Origin: Gemmatimonadota bacterium
GTDB lineage: Bacteria > Gemmatimonadota > Gemmatimonadetes > Gemmatimonadales > GWC2-71-9
DNA: 64,000 nt
Direction: 5' to 3'
Assembly (NCBI GenBank): GCA_029863245.1
Contig: JAOTVV010000012.1
Span: forward strand, 30,692-94,691
Shown: piece by piece, positions 27,408 to 36,344 of the stretch
Position numbering within the stretch: the stretch's first letter is position 1
How the letters are laid out: each line of letters starts with the position of its first letter
Translations under genes and position numbers: made by a program
Notes under the pieces: model-generated
The model's input: the letters and a program-made list of their open reading frames with translations, nothing else
Database searches by the model: none
What the model was told of the DNA's origin: nothing

Positions 27408-28073
27408 ATGAAGCACCAGTGGACGGACCGGCTCTCGGAGTACCTCGACGATGAGCTCGACGCGGCCGATCGGTCGGCCGTGGAGGCGCATCTGCGCGAG
27501 TGTGAGCAGTGCCGATCCGACCTGGGGCAGCTCGAGGCCGTCGTTGCCCGCGCTCGCGAGCTGACCGATCGGTTGCCAGCGGTCGATCTGTGGCCGGCCA
27601 TCGTTCGACGTCTGGGCACAGCGGTCGAGCCGGTGACGGATCTGACGCAACGACGGGCACGCCGACGGATCGCCTTCTCGGTACCCCAGCTGGCCGCTGC
27701 CGGCGTGGCGTTGATGCTCCTGTCCGCCGGTGCGGTGTGGCTCACGGTGGCTCGGAACGGGCCTCCGGTGGTTGCTGTGGATTCGGCCGCACCGGTGGCC
27801 GCCCTGACCGTGAGCGCAGAGCTCGCGGCGTACGACGCGACCATTGCCGAACTCGGGGCGGCGCTCCGTCTGGACGGAGATCGGCTGGATACGGCCACGG
27901 TGCGGGTGCTGGAGGAGAATCTGGCCATTATCGACCGGGCGATCGCCGAAGCCCGCACGGCGCTGGAGCAGGATCCGGCGAGCCGCTATCTCAACGGCCA
28001 TCTCGGACGAACGCTACGACGCAAGGTCGACCTGCTCCAGCGGGCGGCCACGCTCGTGACGGCAGCCAGCTGA
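27408..28073 (+). CDS. zinc-finger-type anti-sigma factor, single-pass membrane protein (221 aa)
   Basis: The N-terminus has an anti-sigma ZAS/zf-HC2 motif: HLRECEQC (H-x3-C-x2-C) preceded by the LSEYLDDELDAADR helix. One membrane helix follows at about residues 87-108, then a periplasmic helical domain with no recognised fold. It probably holds the adjacent ECF factor at the membrane until an envelope signal releases it. The start lies 3 nt after the sigma stop, the usual coupling for such pairs. Confidence 0.9.
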   Translation: MKHQWTDRLSEYLDDELDAADRSAVEAHLRECEQCRSDLGQLEAVVARARELTDRLPAVDLWPAIVRRLGTAVEPVTDLTQRRARRRIAFSVPQLAAAGVALMLLSAGAVWLTVARNGPPVVAVDSAAPVAALTVSAELAAYDATIAELGAALRLDGDRLDTATVRVLEENLAIIDRAIAEARTALEQDPASRYLNGHLGRTLRRKVDLLQRAATLVTAAS

Positions 28074-28110
28074 CCACGCGGCCGCACTCGACACGGAAGG
28101 ACGGTGAACG

Positions 28111-28956
28111 ATGTCTTTGACGCTCCTGGCCACGGTGGCCCTCGGGCTCCTCGCGCAGCAGTCCGACACAGTCGTGGCAGTACTGCCGGGTACGCGGCTC
28201 GACGTCGACGTGATGCGAGGCAACGTGGTGGTGCGGACCTGGGATCGGAACGAGGTGCGTGTCGTCGGCCAGCCGTCGTCGGACGGGCGTCTCGAGGTTC
28301 GGCTCACCAACGGCACGCTGCAGGTGCGGTCCGTGCCGGAACGGGGCGGGCTGAGCCAGACCGACGTGCAGGTCACGGTCCCGCGTGCGATGAACCTGGG
28401 CATTCAGGGGACGTTTCTCAGCGTGGACGTGAGCGGCGCTCGCGGCGAGGTGACCGTCGAAACGACGCACGGGAACATCCAACTCGTCGGCGGACGAGGA
28501 TTCGTGAGCGCGCAGTCGGTGCAGGGCACGGTGACTTGCCGGGACGCGGAAGGACGGCTGGAGCTGGGCTCCACGAATGGACACGTCGAGGTGAGCGGCG
28601 TGTCGGGGACCCTCAAGGTGGAATCGGTGAATGGAGGAATCGAGCTGCGCGATGTTCGCTCGGGCTCGGTGGAAGCCTCGACCGTCAACGGGGGCATCGC
28701 ATACGGAGGGACCCTGGAGCGGAGCGGCCGCTACCAGCTGAGTACGCACAACGGCGATGTCGCGGTCGACGTCCCAGCGGGGACGAACGCGACGATCGCG
28801 GCGTCGACGTTCGGTGGCGCGTTCGAGAGCGATTTTCCCGTGGTGCTGCGGGAAGCGGGTGGTGGCGGTCGACAGATCACGATTACGCTGGGAGACGGCG
28901 GCGCCCGTCTGGAGCTGAGTTCGTTCAATGGCAGCATACATCTCCGACGGCCGTAG
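28111..28956 (+). CDS. DUF4097 beta-repeat envelope protein (281 aa)
   Basis: After a short hydrophobic N-terminus (about 15 residues, signal-like) the protein is a series of about 20-residue beta repeats built on the phrase x-V-x-S-x-N-G-x-I/V (TTHGNIQL, STNGHVEV, SVNGGIEL, TVNGGIAY, THNGDVAV, SFNGSIHL). This is the DUF4097 right-handed beta-helix-like pattern. The role is unknown. The genes often sit behind sigma/anti-sigma pairs, as here, which suggests an envelope-stress target or sensor. It is followed 37 nt later by a paralogue. Confidence 0.85.
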   Translation: MSLTLLATVALGLLAQQSDTVVAVLPGTRLDVDVMRGNVVVRTWDRNEVRVVGQPSSDGRLEVRLTNGTLQVRSVPERGGLSQTDVQVTVPRAMNLGIQGTFLSVDVSGARGEVTVETTHGNIQLVGGRGFVSAQSVQGTVTCRDAEGRLELGSTNGHVEVSGVSGTLKVESVNGGIELRDVRSGSVEASTVNGGIAYGGTLERSGRYQLSTHNGDVAVDVPAGTNATIAASTFGGAFESDFPVVLREAGGGGRQITITLGDGGARLELSSFNGSIHLRRP

Positions 28957-28993
28957 GCTCGGTCACGGACAACACCAACAAGGAGTTGGCGGT

Positions 28994-29803
28994 ATGAAAG
29001 TCTTCCCGATTTTGGTGGCGGTGGGCGTGATGGGCGGGGGCGTCCTGCATAGCGGAGCCACCGCATCCGCCGACGTGCCGCAGGGCACGGATTTCGTGTG
29101 GAAGGGTCGGATCGACGGTGGCAAGTCGATCGAGGTCAAGAACATCAACGGCCCCGTCCACGCGGTGCGCGCCGAGGGCTCACAGGTCGAGGTGGTGGCG
29201 GTCAAACAAGCGGGCCGGAAGGGCGATCCCGGCGATGTGACCTTCGAGGTCGTGGAGCATGGTGACGGTGTCACCATCTGTGCGGTGTATCCGAACGCCC
29301 TCGACAAGGAGCCCAACGAGTGCCGACCGGGTTCGGGCGGCCGGATGAACAACCGGGACAACGACACCAAGGTCGAGTTCACCGTTCGGCTGCCGGCCGG
29401 CGTCAACCTGGCCGCTCGCACCGTGAACGGGGACGTCGACGCGCGGGAGATCGACGGCAATGTGTACGCGTTGACGGTCAACGGCGATGTGGACGTGGCG
29501 GCGGCTGGCTACGTCGAGGCCCGGACGGTCAACGGGTCGATCGAGGCGGTCATGGGCCGCGGCGATTGGCGTGGTGCGCTGGAGCTGCACACGGTCAATG
29601 GCGGGGTCACCGTGACACTGCCATCCAGCGTCGGCGTGACGCTCTCGGCGAGCACCGTGAACGGCAGCTTCGACTCGGATTTCCCCGTCACGGTACAGGG
29701 GCGTTTCGGGCCGAAGAAGATCAGCGGGACAATCGGTGACGGTGGCCGAGAGCTGCAGATCGAGACGGTGAACGGGAGCATCCGACTGAAGAAGCAACAG
29801 TGA
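28994..29803 (+). CDS. second DUF4097 beta-repeat protein (269 aa)
   Basis: An N-terminal signal peptide (about residues 1-27, ending near ATASA) is followed by the same NG-centred beta repeats as the upstream gene (NINGPVHA, TVNGDVDA, TVNGDVDV, TVNGSIEA, TVNGGVTV, TVNGSFDS, TVNGSIRL). A Cys pair lies in a loop around residues 95-108 (TICAVYP, NECRPG), possibly a disulfide. The ATG at 28994 follows AGGAG. It ends the sigma/anti-sigma transcript, and tandem hairpins follow at 29828 and 29867. Confidence 0.85.
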   Translation: MKVFPILVAVGVMGGGVLHSGATASADVPQGTDFVWKGRIDGGKSIEVKNINGPVHAVRAEGSQVEVVAVKQAGRKGDPGDVTFEVVEHGDGVTICAVYPNALDKEPNECRPGSGGRMNNRDNDTKVEFTVRLPAGVNLAARTVNGDVDAREIDGNVYALTVNGDVDVAAAGYVEARTVNGSIEAVMGRGDWRGALELHTVNGGVTVTLPSSVGVTLSASTVNGSFDSDFPVTVQGRFGPKKISGTIGDGGRELQIETVNGSIRLKKQQ

Positions 29804-29827
29804 CCGCTCGATTCTGACGGCAGCGGT

Positions 29828-29854
29828 GGGCCGCCGAGCCCTGCTCGGCGGCCC
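29828..29854 (+). terminator. 12-bp hairpin after the DUF4097 pair
   Basis: GGGCCGCCGAGC (29828-29839) pairs perfectly with GCTCGGCGGCCC (29843-29854) across a 3-nt loop, 25 nt after the stop. It is the first of two stacked terminator-like hairpins. Confidence 0.6.
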
Positions 29855-29866
29855 CGCCGTTCTGCG

Positions 29867-29899
29867 CCCCGAGGGCGGCACCTTCCGCCGCCTTCGGGG
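29867..29899 (+). terminator. 13-bp hairpin with T-rich tail (main terminator)
   Basis: CCCCGAGGGCGGC (29867-29879) pairs with GCCGCCTTCGGGG (29887-29899) with one G-T wobble. It is followed by TTATTCATTT, so this is a good intrinsic terminator of the sigma/anti-sigma/DUF4097 transcript. Confidence 0.8.
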
Positions 29900-29986
29900 T
29901 TATTCATTTCGGCACGGGCGGACGGGCCGTCCGTGAGCCTTGCCCGCGACGGGCCTCGAGGGATTCCCTGAATCGCAGTCGATGAA

Positions 29987-31267
29987 ATGATGCCGTATAC
30001 ACCAAGTGGCGCGACGGATCGTGGAAATAGGCGATTGCGCCTGCGCCAAAAGCCGAGGATTCGCCGGGCCGCGCGCAGTCTGACGCTCGTGGTGGCTGGC
30101 GTCGCCCTGCTCGCCTGTGGAGAGCGGAGCGAGGCGCAGGACGAGGCGAAGGTTCGCAAGATGGCCAGGGAGCTCGCGTCCGACGTCGAGCGCGCGATCG
30201 GTCTGCCCTTCATGCAGTCCCCGACGGTTGCGGTGCGAACGAGCGAGCAGGTGCGATCCTACCTGGCTGCAAAGCTCGACAGCGACATGCCACCTCCGGT
30301 GCTCGATGGTATGGCGGCCGGCTACCGCCTGTTCGGCCTGCTGCCGGACACGCTCGATCTCCGCTCGCTCCTCTTGTCGCTCTATACGGAGCAGGTAGTG
30401 GGCTACTACGATCCCGATTCGGCCGCGCTGTACGTGGTGGCCGGCGCCGACGCCATGACGCTGCGGATGATCCTGGCGCACGAACTGGTCCATGCCCTTC
30501 AAGGCCAGTACCTCCCGCTCGACTCCCTGCTCGCGTCGGACCGGACGAACGACCGCCGCGTTGCCACCCAGGCAATCCTCGAGGGGCAGGCGACACTCGC
30601 CTCGATCGCCATGCTGATGCCCGATCGAGACGTCGGCACGATTCCGGGGTTCTGGGACAGCTACCGACAGCAGCTCAAGCGGCAACACGCGCAGATGCCG
30701 GTGTTCGGCTCCGCGCCTCTGCTCATTCAGGAGAGCATCGTCTTCCCCTACCTGGAGGGGGCCAGTTTCGTGAGTTGGTTCCAGAAGGAGTATCGGGATA
30801 CGGTGCCGTTCGGTCCACGGCTGCCGCAGTCGACGGAACACATCCTGCACCCCGATCGATACCGGACCGGCGACGCGCCGGTGGAGCTTCGGCTGGCCAA
30901 TGGTGTGCGCCCCATCTATACCGACGTGCTGGGGGAGTTCGAGACGCGCCTCCTGTTGACCGTACTGTCCGGCAGCGAGGCGACGGGCCGCGCAGGGGCG
31001 CGATCGTGGGGCGGCGATCGCTACGCCGTCTACGATGCCGACAATGGAAACCGTGCCCTGGTGTGGTGGTCGGTGTGGGACGACGAGCGTGCGGCCGACC
31101 GGTTTGCGATGCTGCTCGCGCGGGTGTGGAAGACCCGCGCGCGACCCGGCCGCCTGGGCGTGGTCGAGCGGGTCGCGATCGATGACCGGCCCGGTGTCCG
31201 TCTCGTCGATGCCCCGGAAGGGTGGTCGGGCTGGAACGCGCCACCCCTGATCGAGGGGGTGCGGTAG
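29987..31267 (+). CDS. HExxH zinc-metalloprotease-like lipoprotein, unknown family (426 aa)
   Basis: A long basic N-terminus (arginine-rich, about 30 residues) leads to a hydrophobic core and the lipobox LLACG at about residue 44. In the middle, MILAHELVHALQGQY has an HExxH zinc motif. The downstream segment AILEGQATLAS supplies a Glu in the position expected of a gluzincin third ligand. No named protease family is recognised with certainty. The surrounding hydrophobic and acidic residues are consistent with an active enzyme. It converges with the DUF445 gene, 6 nt apart, with no space for a terminator. Confidence 0.7.
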   Translation: MMPYTPSGATDRGNRRLRLRQKPRIRRAARSLTLVVAGVALLACGERSEAQDEAKVRKMARELASDVERAIGLPFMQSPTVAVRTSEQVRSYLAAKLDSDMPPPVLDGMAAGYRLFGLLPDTLDLRSLLLSLYTEQVVGYYDPDSAALYVVAGADAMTLRMILAHELVHALQGQYLPLDSLLASDRTNDRRVATQAILEGQATLASIAMLMPDRDVGTIPGFWDSYRQQLKRQHAQMPVFGSAPLLIQESIVFPYLEGASFVSWFQKEYRDTVPFGPRLPQSTEHILHPDRYRTGDAPVELRLANGVRPIYTDVLGEFETRLLLTVLSGSEATGRAGARSWGGDRYAVYDADNGNRALVWWSVWDDERAADRFAMLLARVWKTRARPGRLGVVERVAIDDRPGVRLVDAPEGWSGWNAPPLIEGVR

Positions 31268-31273
31268 GGCGGG

Positions 31274-32839
31274 CTACGGGACGAGCAGCGAGACGCTGTA
31301 CGCCAGGGCCCCAACGAAGGCCCCCAGCACATATCCCAGCCGAATGATCACGTCGAGCTCGCGCTGACTCGTGGCGCGGACGATCTCCTCTATCCGCTTC
31401 AGGGAAAACCCGAGCACCTTCTGCTCCACCATCGCTTGCACATCCAGCCGGGCAACGACCTGTGGGACCTGTTGCTGGATCCAGTTCCACATGGCTGGGG
31501 CCAGTGCCGCCGCGATCCGATCCACCTGTCCGGCGGGGAGCCGTTCGGCGAGGCGGCCTATGGGTTGGTCGAGCAGCGCGCGCAGGGCCGCCGAGGTGCC
31601 ATCGGCCACCCAACCGCGGAGCCGGGGCGTGCGGGCGGCGTCGGTCAGCCACCGTGCGGCCCGCTCGGACGGCAGGTGACGCAGCAGTTCCCCCCACGTC
31701 CGCTGTTCCGCCGACTGGAGTGCCTGATCGAGCCGTTCAATGGCGTGCTGCCGCGTGGTGGGATCGCGGAGTGCCGCCGTGATATACGTCGCGGCCGTGT
31801 GCTCGATGCCTGTCAAGCGCTCCTCGCCCAGACGCTCGAGGTGTTCGGCCAGTGGGCGGCGCAGGAAGCTCACCACGGCGTCATTGATGCTCCGCGCGAT
31901 CTGGGTGCGCATTTCCTCTTCGTCCAAGAGGGCCGCCAGATGGTCGACGCCTTCGCGCTCGAAGTTGTCGAGGAGCCGCGCGATGGTCTTCTCGGTCACC
32001 ATGAGCCGCGCCACGATGCGCTCGTGGAGCAGGAGCTCTCGCACGAACCGTTGGAACAGCTCGTGGAGTGCCCGCTGGATGCGGGTGCGGGCGCGGGGAT
32101 CCGCGAGCAGTGCCGCCAGCCGGTCGAGGGCCACCGGCAGATATCCCGCCATCCCCCGCTCGACCACCGCGACGAGATCCCTGGGCATGCGGTCGAGCAA
32201 GGGTGTCCGATCGTTTCGCAGCCGTTCCACCTGTTGGTGGAGCCAACTCCGGATCGTGGATTCGAGTTCGTCGGAGGCCACGGCATCGGTGACCCACTGC
32301 TCCACCCGCTCGCGGATGGCGGTCTGGCGGGCGATCGTGAGGAGCTCCCCGACCGGCCGGTCGGCGAACTCGTCGCGGGCCCTGCTCAGCAGCCGTTCGG
32401 CGGTCTCGCGAAAGGCCTCCGAACCGGCGTAGGAGGCCATGGCATCCCCGACAGATCCGGCAATCCCGTCGATGGCCCCCTCGAGCTCTGCGAGCAGTCC
32501 CGGAGGCAGCTCGTCGCGGAGCGAGCCGCGTTCGGTCTCGAGCAGGGCGGCCACGAACTGATGCACAGCCCCGTCGAATGCCTCGCGCATACCGGGGGCG
32601 CTGAGTTGCTGGGCGAGGTCGTCGGTGGTGAGGAGCCGCTCTCCCACGGTGCGGCCGATAGTCTTGGCCAGCCGCGGCTTGTTCTTGGGGATCGCGCCGT
32701 GGAACCGGAACCACCAGAAACCGCGGGGCTCGTAGGGATGGAACAGCATCGAGATCGCGACGGCGTTGGTGAGCCCGCCCGCGAGTGCGCCGAACCCCAC
32801 GGTGATTGCCGCCCGAAGCAGTGAAAATTCGTGGATCAC
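31274..32839 (-). CDS. DUF445 family membrane-associated protein (521 aa)
   Basis: The N-terminal helix pair with GFGALAGGLTNAVAISMLFHPYEP is the DUF445 hallmark. A long, mostly helical and charged central region follows, with repeated VxxWxxxxL and L-x6-R patterns likely to form bundles. A final C-terminal hydrophobic segment (GYVLGAFVGALAYSVSLLV) anchors the other end. This architecture resembles membrane-contact proteins, but the function is unknown. It diverges from the NhaC gene across 217 nt. Confidence 0.85.
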   Translation of the reverse strand: MIHEFSLLRAAITVGFGALAGGLTNAVAISMLFHPYEPRGFWWFRFHGAIPKNKPRLAKTIGRTVGERLLTTDDLAQQLSAPGMREAFDGAVHQFVAALLETERGSLRDELPPGLLAELEGAIDGIAGSVGDAMASYAGSEAFRETAERLLSRARDEFADRPVGELLTIARQTAIRERVEQWVTDAVASDELESTIRSWLHQQVERLRNDRTPLLDRMPRDLVAVVERGMAGYLPVALDRLAALLADPRARTRIQRALHELFQRFVRELLLHERIVARLMVTEKTIARLLDNFEREGVDHLAALLDEEEMRTQIARSINDAVVSFLRRPLAEHLERLGEERLTGIEHTAATYITAALRDPTTRQHAIERLDQALQSAEQRTWGELLRHLPSERAARWLTDAARTPRLRGWVADGTSAALRALLDQPIGRLAERLPAGQVDRIAAALAPAMWNWIQQQVPQVVARLDVQAMVEQKVLGFSLKRIEEIVRATSQRELDVIIRLGYVLGAFVGALAYSVSLLVP

Positions 32840-33056
32840 GGCCGCGTGACTCCCGTGGCTCTCTCAGGTTGCGAGTGCATGCACCAAATCTCCATCCGGC
32901 ACCCTAACGGCGCCATGGATCGTACGAGCGAGACGTGGCGCGAGTTTCCCGCCTTCGTGCTCTTCCCACAACGCTTCCGCGCGGGTTAGCGTTGGAGACC
33001 CTCGGGCCGGGACTCGAATTGGCCGGAACGAGAATCGTGAACAGTGGAGGACGACG

Positions 33057-34619
33057 TTGACCAGGCGCCGCATCACCCTGCTCGCCAGTGGCCTCATCTT
33101 CGTGGCGGCACTGGCCGCCGTTGGACGATTCCCGCAGCACGGCGACCATTTTGGCCTCTGGTCCGTTGTCCCACCGGCGGTCGCGATCGTCCTGGCCTTT
33201 GCCACCCGCGAAGTCATCAGCTCGCTGTTCATCGGGATCGTGGTGGGTGGGGTCATCAGCGGCGAGCGGTGGTACGAGTTGCCGCGGGACATCGTGCAGG
33301 GGTACCTCATTCCCTCGGTCGGCAGCGAAGCGTACGCGCTCATCTTGCTCGTCTACCTCTGGGCACTCGGGGGCCTCATCGGGCTGTGGACCCGTACCGG
33401 CGGCGCGCTGACCTTCGCCGAGTGGGCCGGGAGCAAGATCGCCCGCGGACCGCGAACGGCCAAGCTCTTCGCCTGGATCATGGGCATGATCTTCCACCAG
33501 GGCGGGACCATCAGCACGGTGCTCACCGGCACCACGGTCCGCCCCGTGTCGGACAAGCACCGGGTGTCGCACGAAGAGCTGTCGTACATCGTCGACTCGA
33601 CCGCCTCACCGGCGGCGACGCTGATCCCATTCAACGTCTGGCCGATCTACGTGGGCGGCCTGGTGGTGGGCACGGTGCCGTTCCTCTCGACCGTTCCGGA
33701 GGCCATCGGCTTCTTCTTCAAGGCGCTGCCGTTCAACTTCTACGCCTGGTTCGCGGTGCTGTTCACCCTGCTCTTCTCGATCGAGAAGATGCCGTTCCTT
33801 CCGGGGCGGTTGTGGGGGAACGTCCCGCTGGTGGTGGGACGCAAGATGACGCGAGCCATCGTACGGGCCCGGGAGACGGGTGAGCTCAACCGGCCAGGCT
33901 CGCGGCCGCTCGCCTCGGACGAGCTCTCGGTGGTGCGTCTCGCGGAGGGATACCGACCCGGGCTCATCGATTTCTTCGGGCCGATGGGGACGCTGCTCGG
34001 TGTTGCCATCCTGCCCTATCTCTACACGTTCTTCATTCTCAAGTCGGAACAGCCGACGCTCCTCATCGCCGAGGCGTTCGTGTTGGCCGTCCTCGTGGGT
34101 CTCGTGATCGCCATCATCAAGGGCATGCCGCTCCGCGTGGGGATCGAGGGCCTCGTCGAGGGGTGCAAGGGCGTCACCATCGGGGCGATCGTCCTCGCGT
34201 TGGCGGTGACCCTCAAGAGCGTCGCCGATTCGGTCGGTACCGCGCCCTACATCATCGAGGTGACGTCGGGGTTCCTGTCGCCGGTCGTCGTGCCCGCCCT
34301 GTTCCTGCTCCTCGGGATGGTGATCGCATTTTCCACGGGGACCTCGTGGGGGACCTACGCCGTGCTTTTCCCCGTGGCCATGCCGCTCGCGTACTCGATC
34401 AACCCGGATCCGTTCTTCGTCACGCTGTGCTTCGCCGCCGTGACCGGCGGGAGCGTGTTCGGCGACCAGTGCTCTCCGATCTCCGACACGACGATCCTCT
34501 CGTCGCTTGCGACGGGCTCGGACCTCATGGACCACGTGTACACGCAGATCCCGTTGGCGTTGACGGCCGCAGGCCTTGCGGCCGTGCTCTATACGATTTT
34601 GGCCGCGTTCATCGTGTAG
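33057..34619 (+). CDS. NhaC-family Na+/H+ antiporter (520 aa)
   Basis: About 11-13 membrane helices with the NhaC pattern are seen: an early FIGIVVGGVISG segment, IMGMIFHQGGTISTVLTGTTVRPVSDKHRVSHEEL, SPAATLIPFNVWPIYV, and the late half FSTGTSWGTYAVLFPVAMPLAY and GGSVFGDQCSPISDTTILSS. These last motifs are diagnostic. The protein exports Na+ in exchange for H+, or exchanges carboxylates or amines in some relatives. The TTG at 33057 has GGAGG 7 nt upstream. Confidence 0.9.
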   Translation: MTRRRITLLASGLIFVAALAAVGRFPQHGDHFGLWSVVPPAVAIVLAFATREVISSLFIGIVVGGVISGERWYELPRDIVQGYLIPSVGSEAYALILLVYLWALGGLIGLWTRTGGALTFAEWAGSKIARGPRTAKLFAWIMGMIFHQGGTISTVLTGTTVRPVSDKHRVSHEELSYIVDSTASPAATLIPFNVWPIYVGGLVVGTVPFLSTVPEAIGFFFKALPFNFYAWFAVLFTLLFSIEKMPFLPGRLWGNVPLVVGRKMTRAIVRARETGELNRPGSRPLASDELSVVRLAEGYRPGLIDFFGPMGTLLGVAILPYLYTFFILKSEQPTLLIAEAFVLAVLVGLVIAIIKGMPLRVGIEGLVEGCKGVTIGAIVLALAVTLKSVADSVGTAPYIIEVTSGFLSPVVVPALFLLLGMVIAFSTGTSWGTYAVLFPVAMPLAYSINPDPFFVTLCFAAVTGGSVFGDQCSPISDTTILSSLATGSDLMDHVYTQIPLALTAAGLAAVLYTILAAFIV

Positions 34620-34700
34620 GGCCGGTTCGGTGGGACGAGATCTGTCGGCTCGCCGGGACTGTGGCATTCCGTCCTGGCCTCCTCTATATTCCAAGGCTCT

Positions 34701-36071
34701 ATGTTCGGCACGTTGTCGGAGAATCTGACCGCGACGCTCAAGCGGCTCGCGGGCCGCGGGGTGCTCACGGAATCGGACGTCCGTGACGGGCTCCGGGAGA
34801 TTCGGCGTGTGCTGCTCGAGGCCGACGTCAGCTTCGAGCTGACCCGCGCGTTCATCGAGCGGGTGCGGGAGCAGGCCGTGGGCCTCGCCGCGCTCAAGGC
34901 GGTGAGCCCGGGGCACCAACTCGTCAAGATCGTGCACGACGAGCTGGTGGTGTTGCTCGGCGAGACGCATGCACCGCTGGCGTTCGCCTCGGTACCGCCG
35001 ACGGTGATGCTGATCGTTGGGCTGCAGGGGTCGGGGAAGACGACCACGGCCGCGAAGCTCGCGGCCCGGCTCAAGCGGGAGCAGAAGGCGCCGTTCCTGG
35101 TGGCCGCCGACGTGTATCGACCGGCGGCCGAAGACCAGCTGCGGCAACTCGGGGCGGCGATCGGTGTGGGGGTGTACGGGGCGTCGGATCGGGGGTCTGA
35201 GGGAGCGGCGGACCGTCGGACCGCCGGGGCCAGCGACGAGGTGGTAGATCTGGTTCGGGCCGGCCTGCAGGCGGCGAGCCGGGCGCGGGCCCGGACGGTG
35301 CTCGTCGATACGGCCGGACGCCTGCAGATCGACGACGCCATGATGGCCGAGCTGGCGACGCTCAAGGAAGCGTTCGCGCCGCAGGAGATCCTGCTCGTGG
35401 CGGACGCCATGACGGGCCAGGACGCGGTGCGGATCGCCAAGGGCTTCCACGACACGCTCGGGGTGACCGGCGTGGTCTTGACGAAGCTCGACGGTGATGC
35501 GCGGGGTGGAGCGGCGCTCTCGGTGTACGGCGTCACCGGAGCCCCCATCAAGTACGTGGGTATCGGCGAGCACGTGGATGCACTCGAGCCGTTCGATCCG
35601 GTGCGCATGGCCGGCCGAATTCTCGAGCGGGGGGACATCGTGGGGCTCGTGGAGCGGGCCCAGCGCGCCGTGACGACGGAGGATGCGGAGCGCGTGGCGC
35701 GCAAGGCGACCTCCAAGAAGGGGATGGACCTCGAGGATTTCCTCGTGGCGATGCGGCAGGTGCGGAAGATGGGGCCGGTGGACACGCTGCTCGGCATGCT
35801 GCCCGGAGCGAACGCGAAGCTCCTCAAGCAGGCCCAGGCCGACCCCAAACGGATGACCCATGTGGAGGCGATCATCCTGTCGATGACGCCTGAAGAGCGG
35901 CGCCGTCCGCAGATCCTCAACGGATCGCGGCGGCTGCGGATCGCGCGGGGCGCGGGCCGGTCCGTACAGGAAGTGAATCAGCTGGTCAAGCAGTTCGCGC
36001 AGATGCAGAAGATGATGAAGCGCGCGGGACAGATGGTCCCGCCCGCCACGTTTCAGCAGTTCTCAGGGTAG
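34701..36071 (+). CDS. ffh: signal recognition particle protein Ffh (456 aa)
   Basis: N, G and M domains are in order. GTPase motifs: GLQGSGKTTT (P-loop), DVYRPAA, DTAGRL, TKLDGDARGG. The M domain carries RILNGSRRLRIARGAG and KQFAQMQKMMKRAGQM for SRP RNA binding. It targets nascent membrane proteins. An insertion of about 15 residues (around residues 161-176, RGSEGAADRRTAG) separates the second and third GTPase motifs where most relatives are shorter. A TATATT element (34685-34690) ends 10 nt before the ATG, so the mRNA may be nearly leaderless. Confidence 0.97.
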   Translation: MFGTLSENLTATLKRLAGRGVLTESDVRDGLREIRRVLLEADVSFELTRAFIERVREQAVGLAALKAVSPGHQLVKIVHDELVVLLGETHAPLAFASVPPTVMLIVGLQGSGKTTTAAKLAARLKREQKAPFLVAADVYRPAAEDQLRQLGAAIGVGVYGASDRGSEGAADRRTAGASDEVVDLVRAGLQAASRARARTVLVDTAGRLQIDDAMMAELATLKEAFAPQEILLVADAMTGQDAVRIAKGFHDTLGVTGVVLTKLDGDARGGAALSVYGVTGAPIKYVGIGEHVDALEPFDPVRMAGRILERGDIVGLVERAQRAVTTEDAERVARKATSKKGMDLEDFLVAMRQVRKMGPVDTLLGMLPGANAKLLKQAQADPKRMTHVEAIILSMTPEERRRPQILNGSRRLRIARGAGRSVQEVNQLVKQFAQMQKMMKRAGQMVPPATFQQFSG

Positions 36072-36075
36072 AGGT

Positions 36076-36336
36076 ATGGCGACACGAATACGTTTGCGCC
36101 GGATTGGCCGGAAAGGGCAGCCCGAATATCGGATCGTCGTGGCGGAGCAGAGCACCGCGCGCGGGGGACGGTTTGTGGAGACCATCGGGCACTACAATCC
36201 ACGGTCCGAGCCGGTCACGATCACCGTGGATGCAGAACGCGCCCGGACGTGGCTGGCCCGCGGGGCAACCGCGACGAGCACCGTGCAATCGCTGCTCAAG
36301 AAGGCCGGCGTCTTCCAGACCGTCGCGGAGAGCTGA
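36076..36336 (+). CDS. rpsP: 30S ribosomal protein S16 (86 aa)
   Basis: The short ribosomal protein starts MATRIRLRRIGRKGQPEYRIVV, the S16 signature, with GRFVETIGHYNP following. Length is normal. It lies 4 nt after ffh and before rimM, the conserved bacterial order. The encoded protein stabilises the 5' domain of 16S rRNA. Confidence 0.98.
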   Translation: MATRIRLRRIGRKGQPEYRIVVAEQSTARGGRFVETIGHYNPRSEPVTITVDAERARTWLARGATATSTVQSLLKKAGVFQTVAES

Positions 36337-36344
36337 CGTCAGCG

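Noticed and set aside
33606..35861. 751-codon minus-strand open frame
   Set aside because: It is antisense to NhaC and Ffh, and its composition (His, Arg, Glu) is that of a shadow frame.
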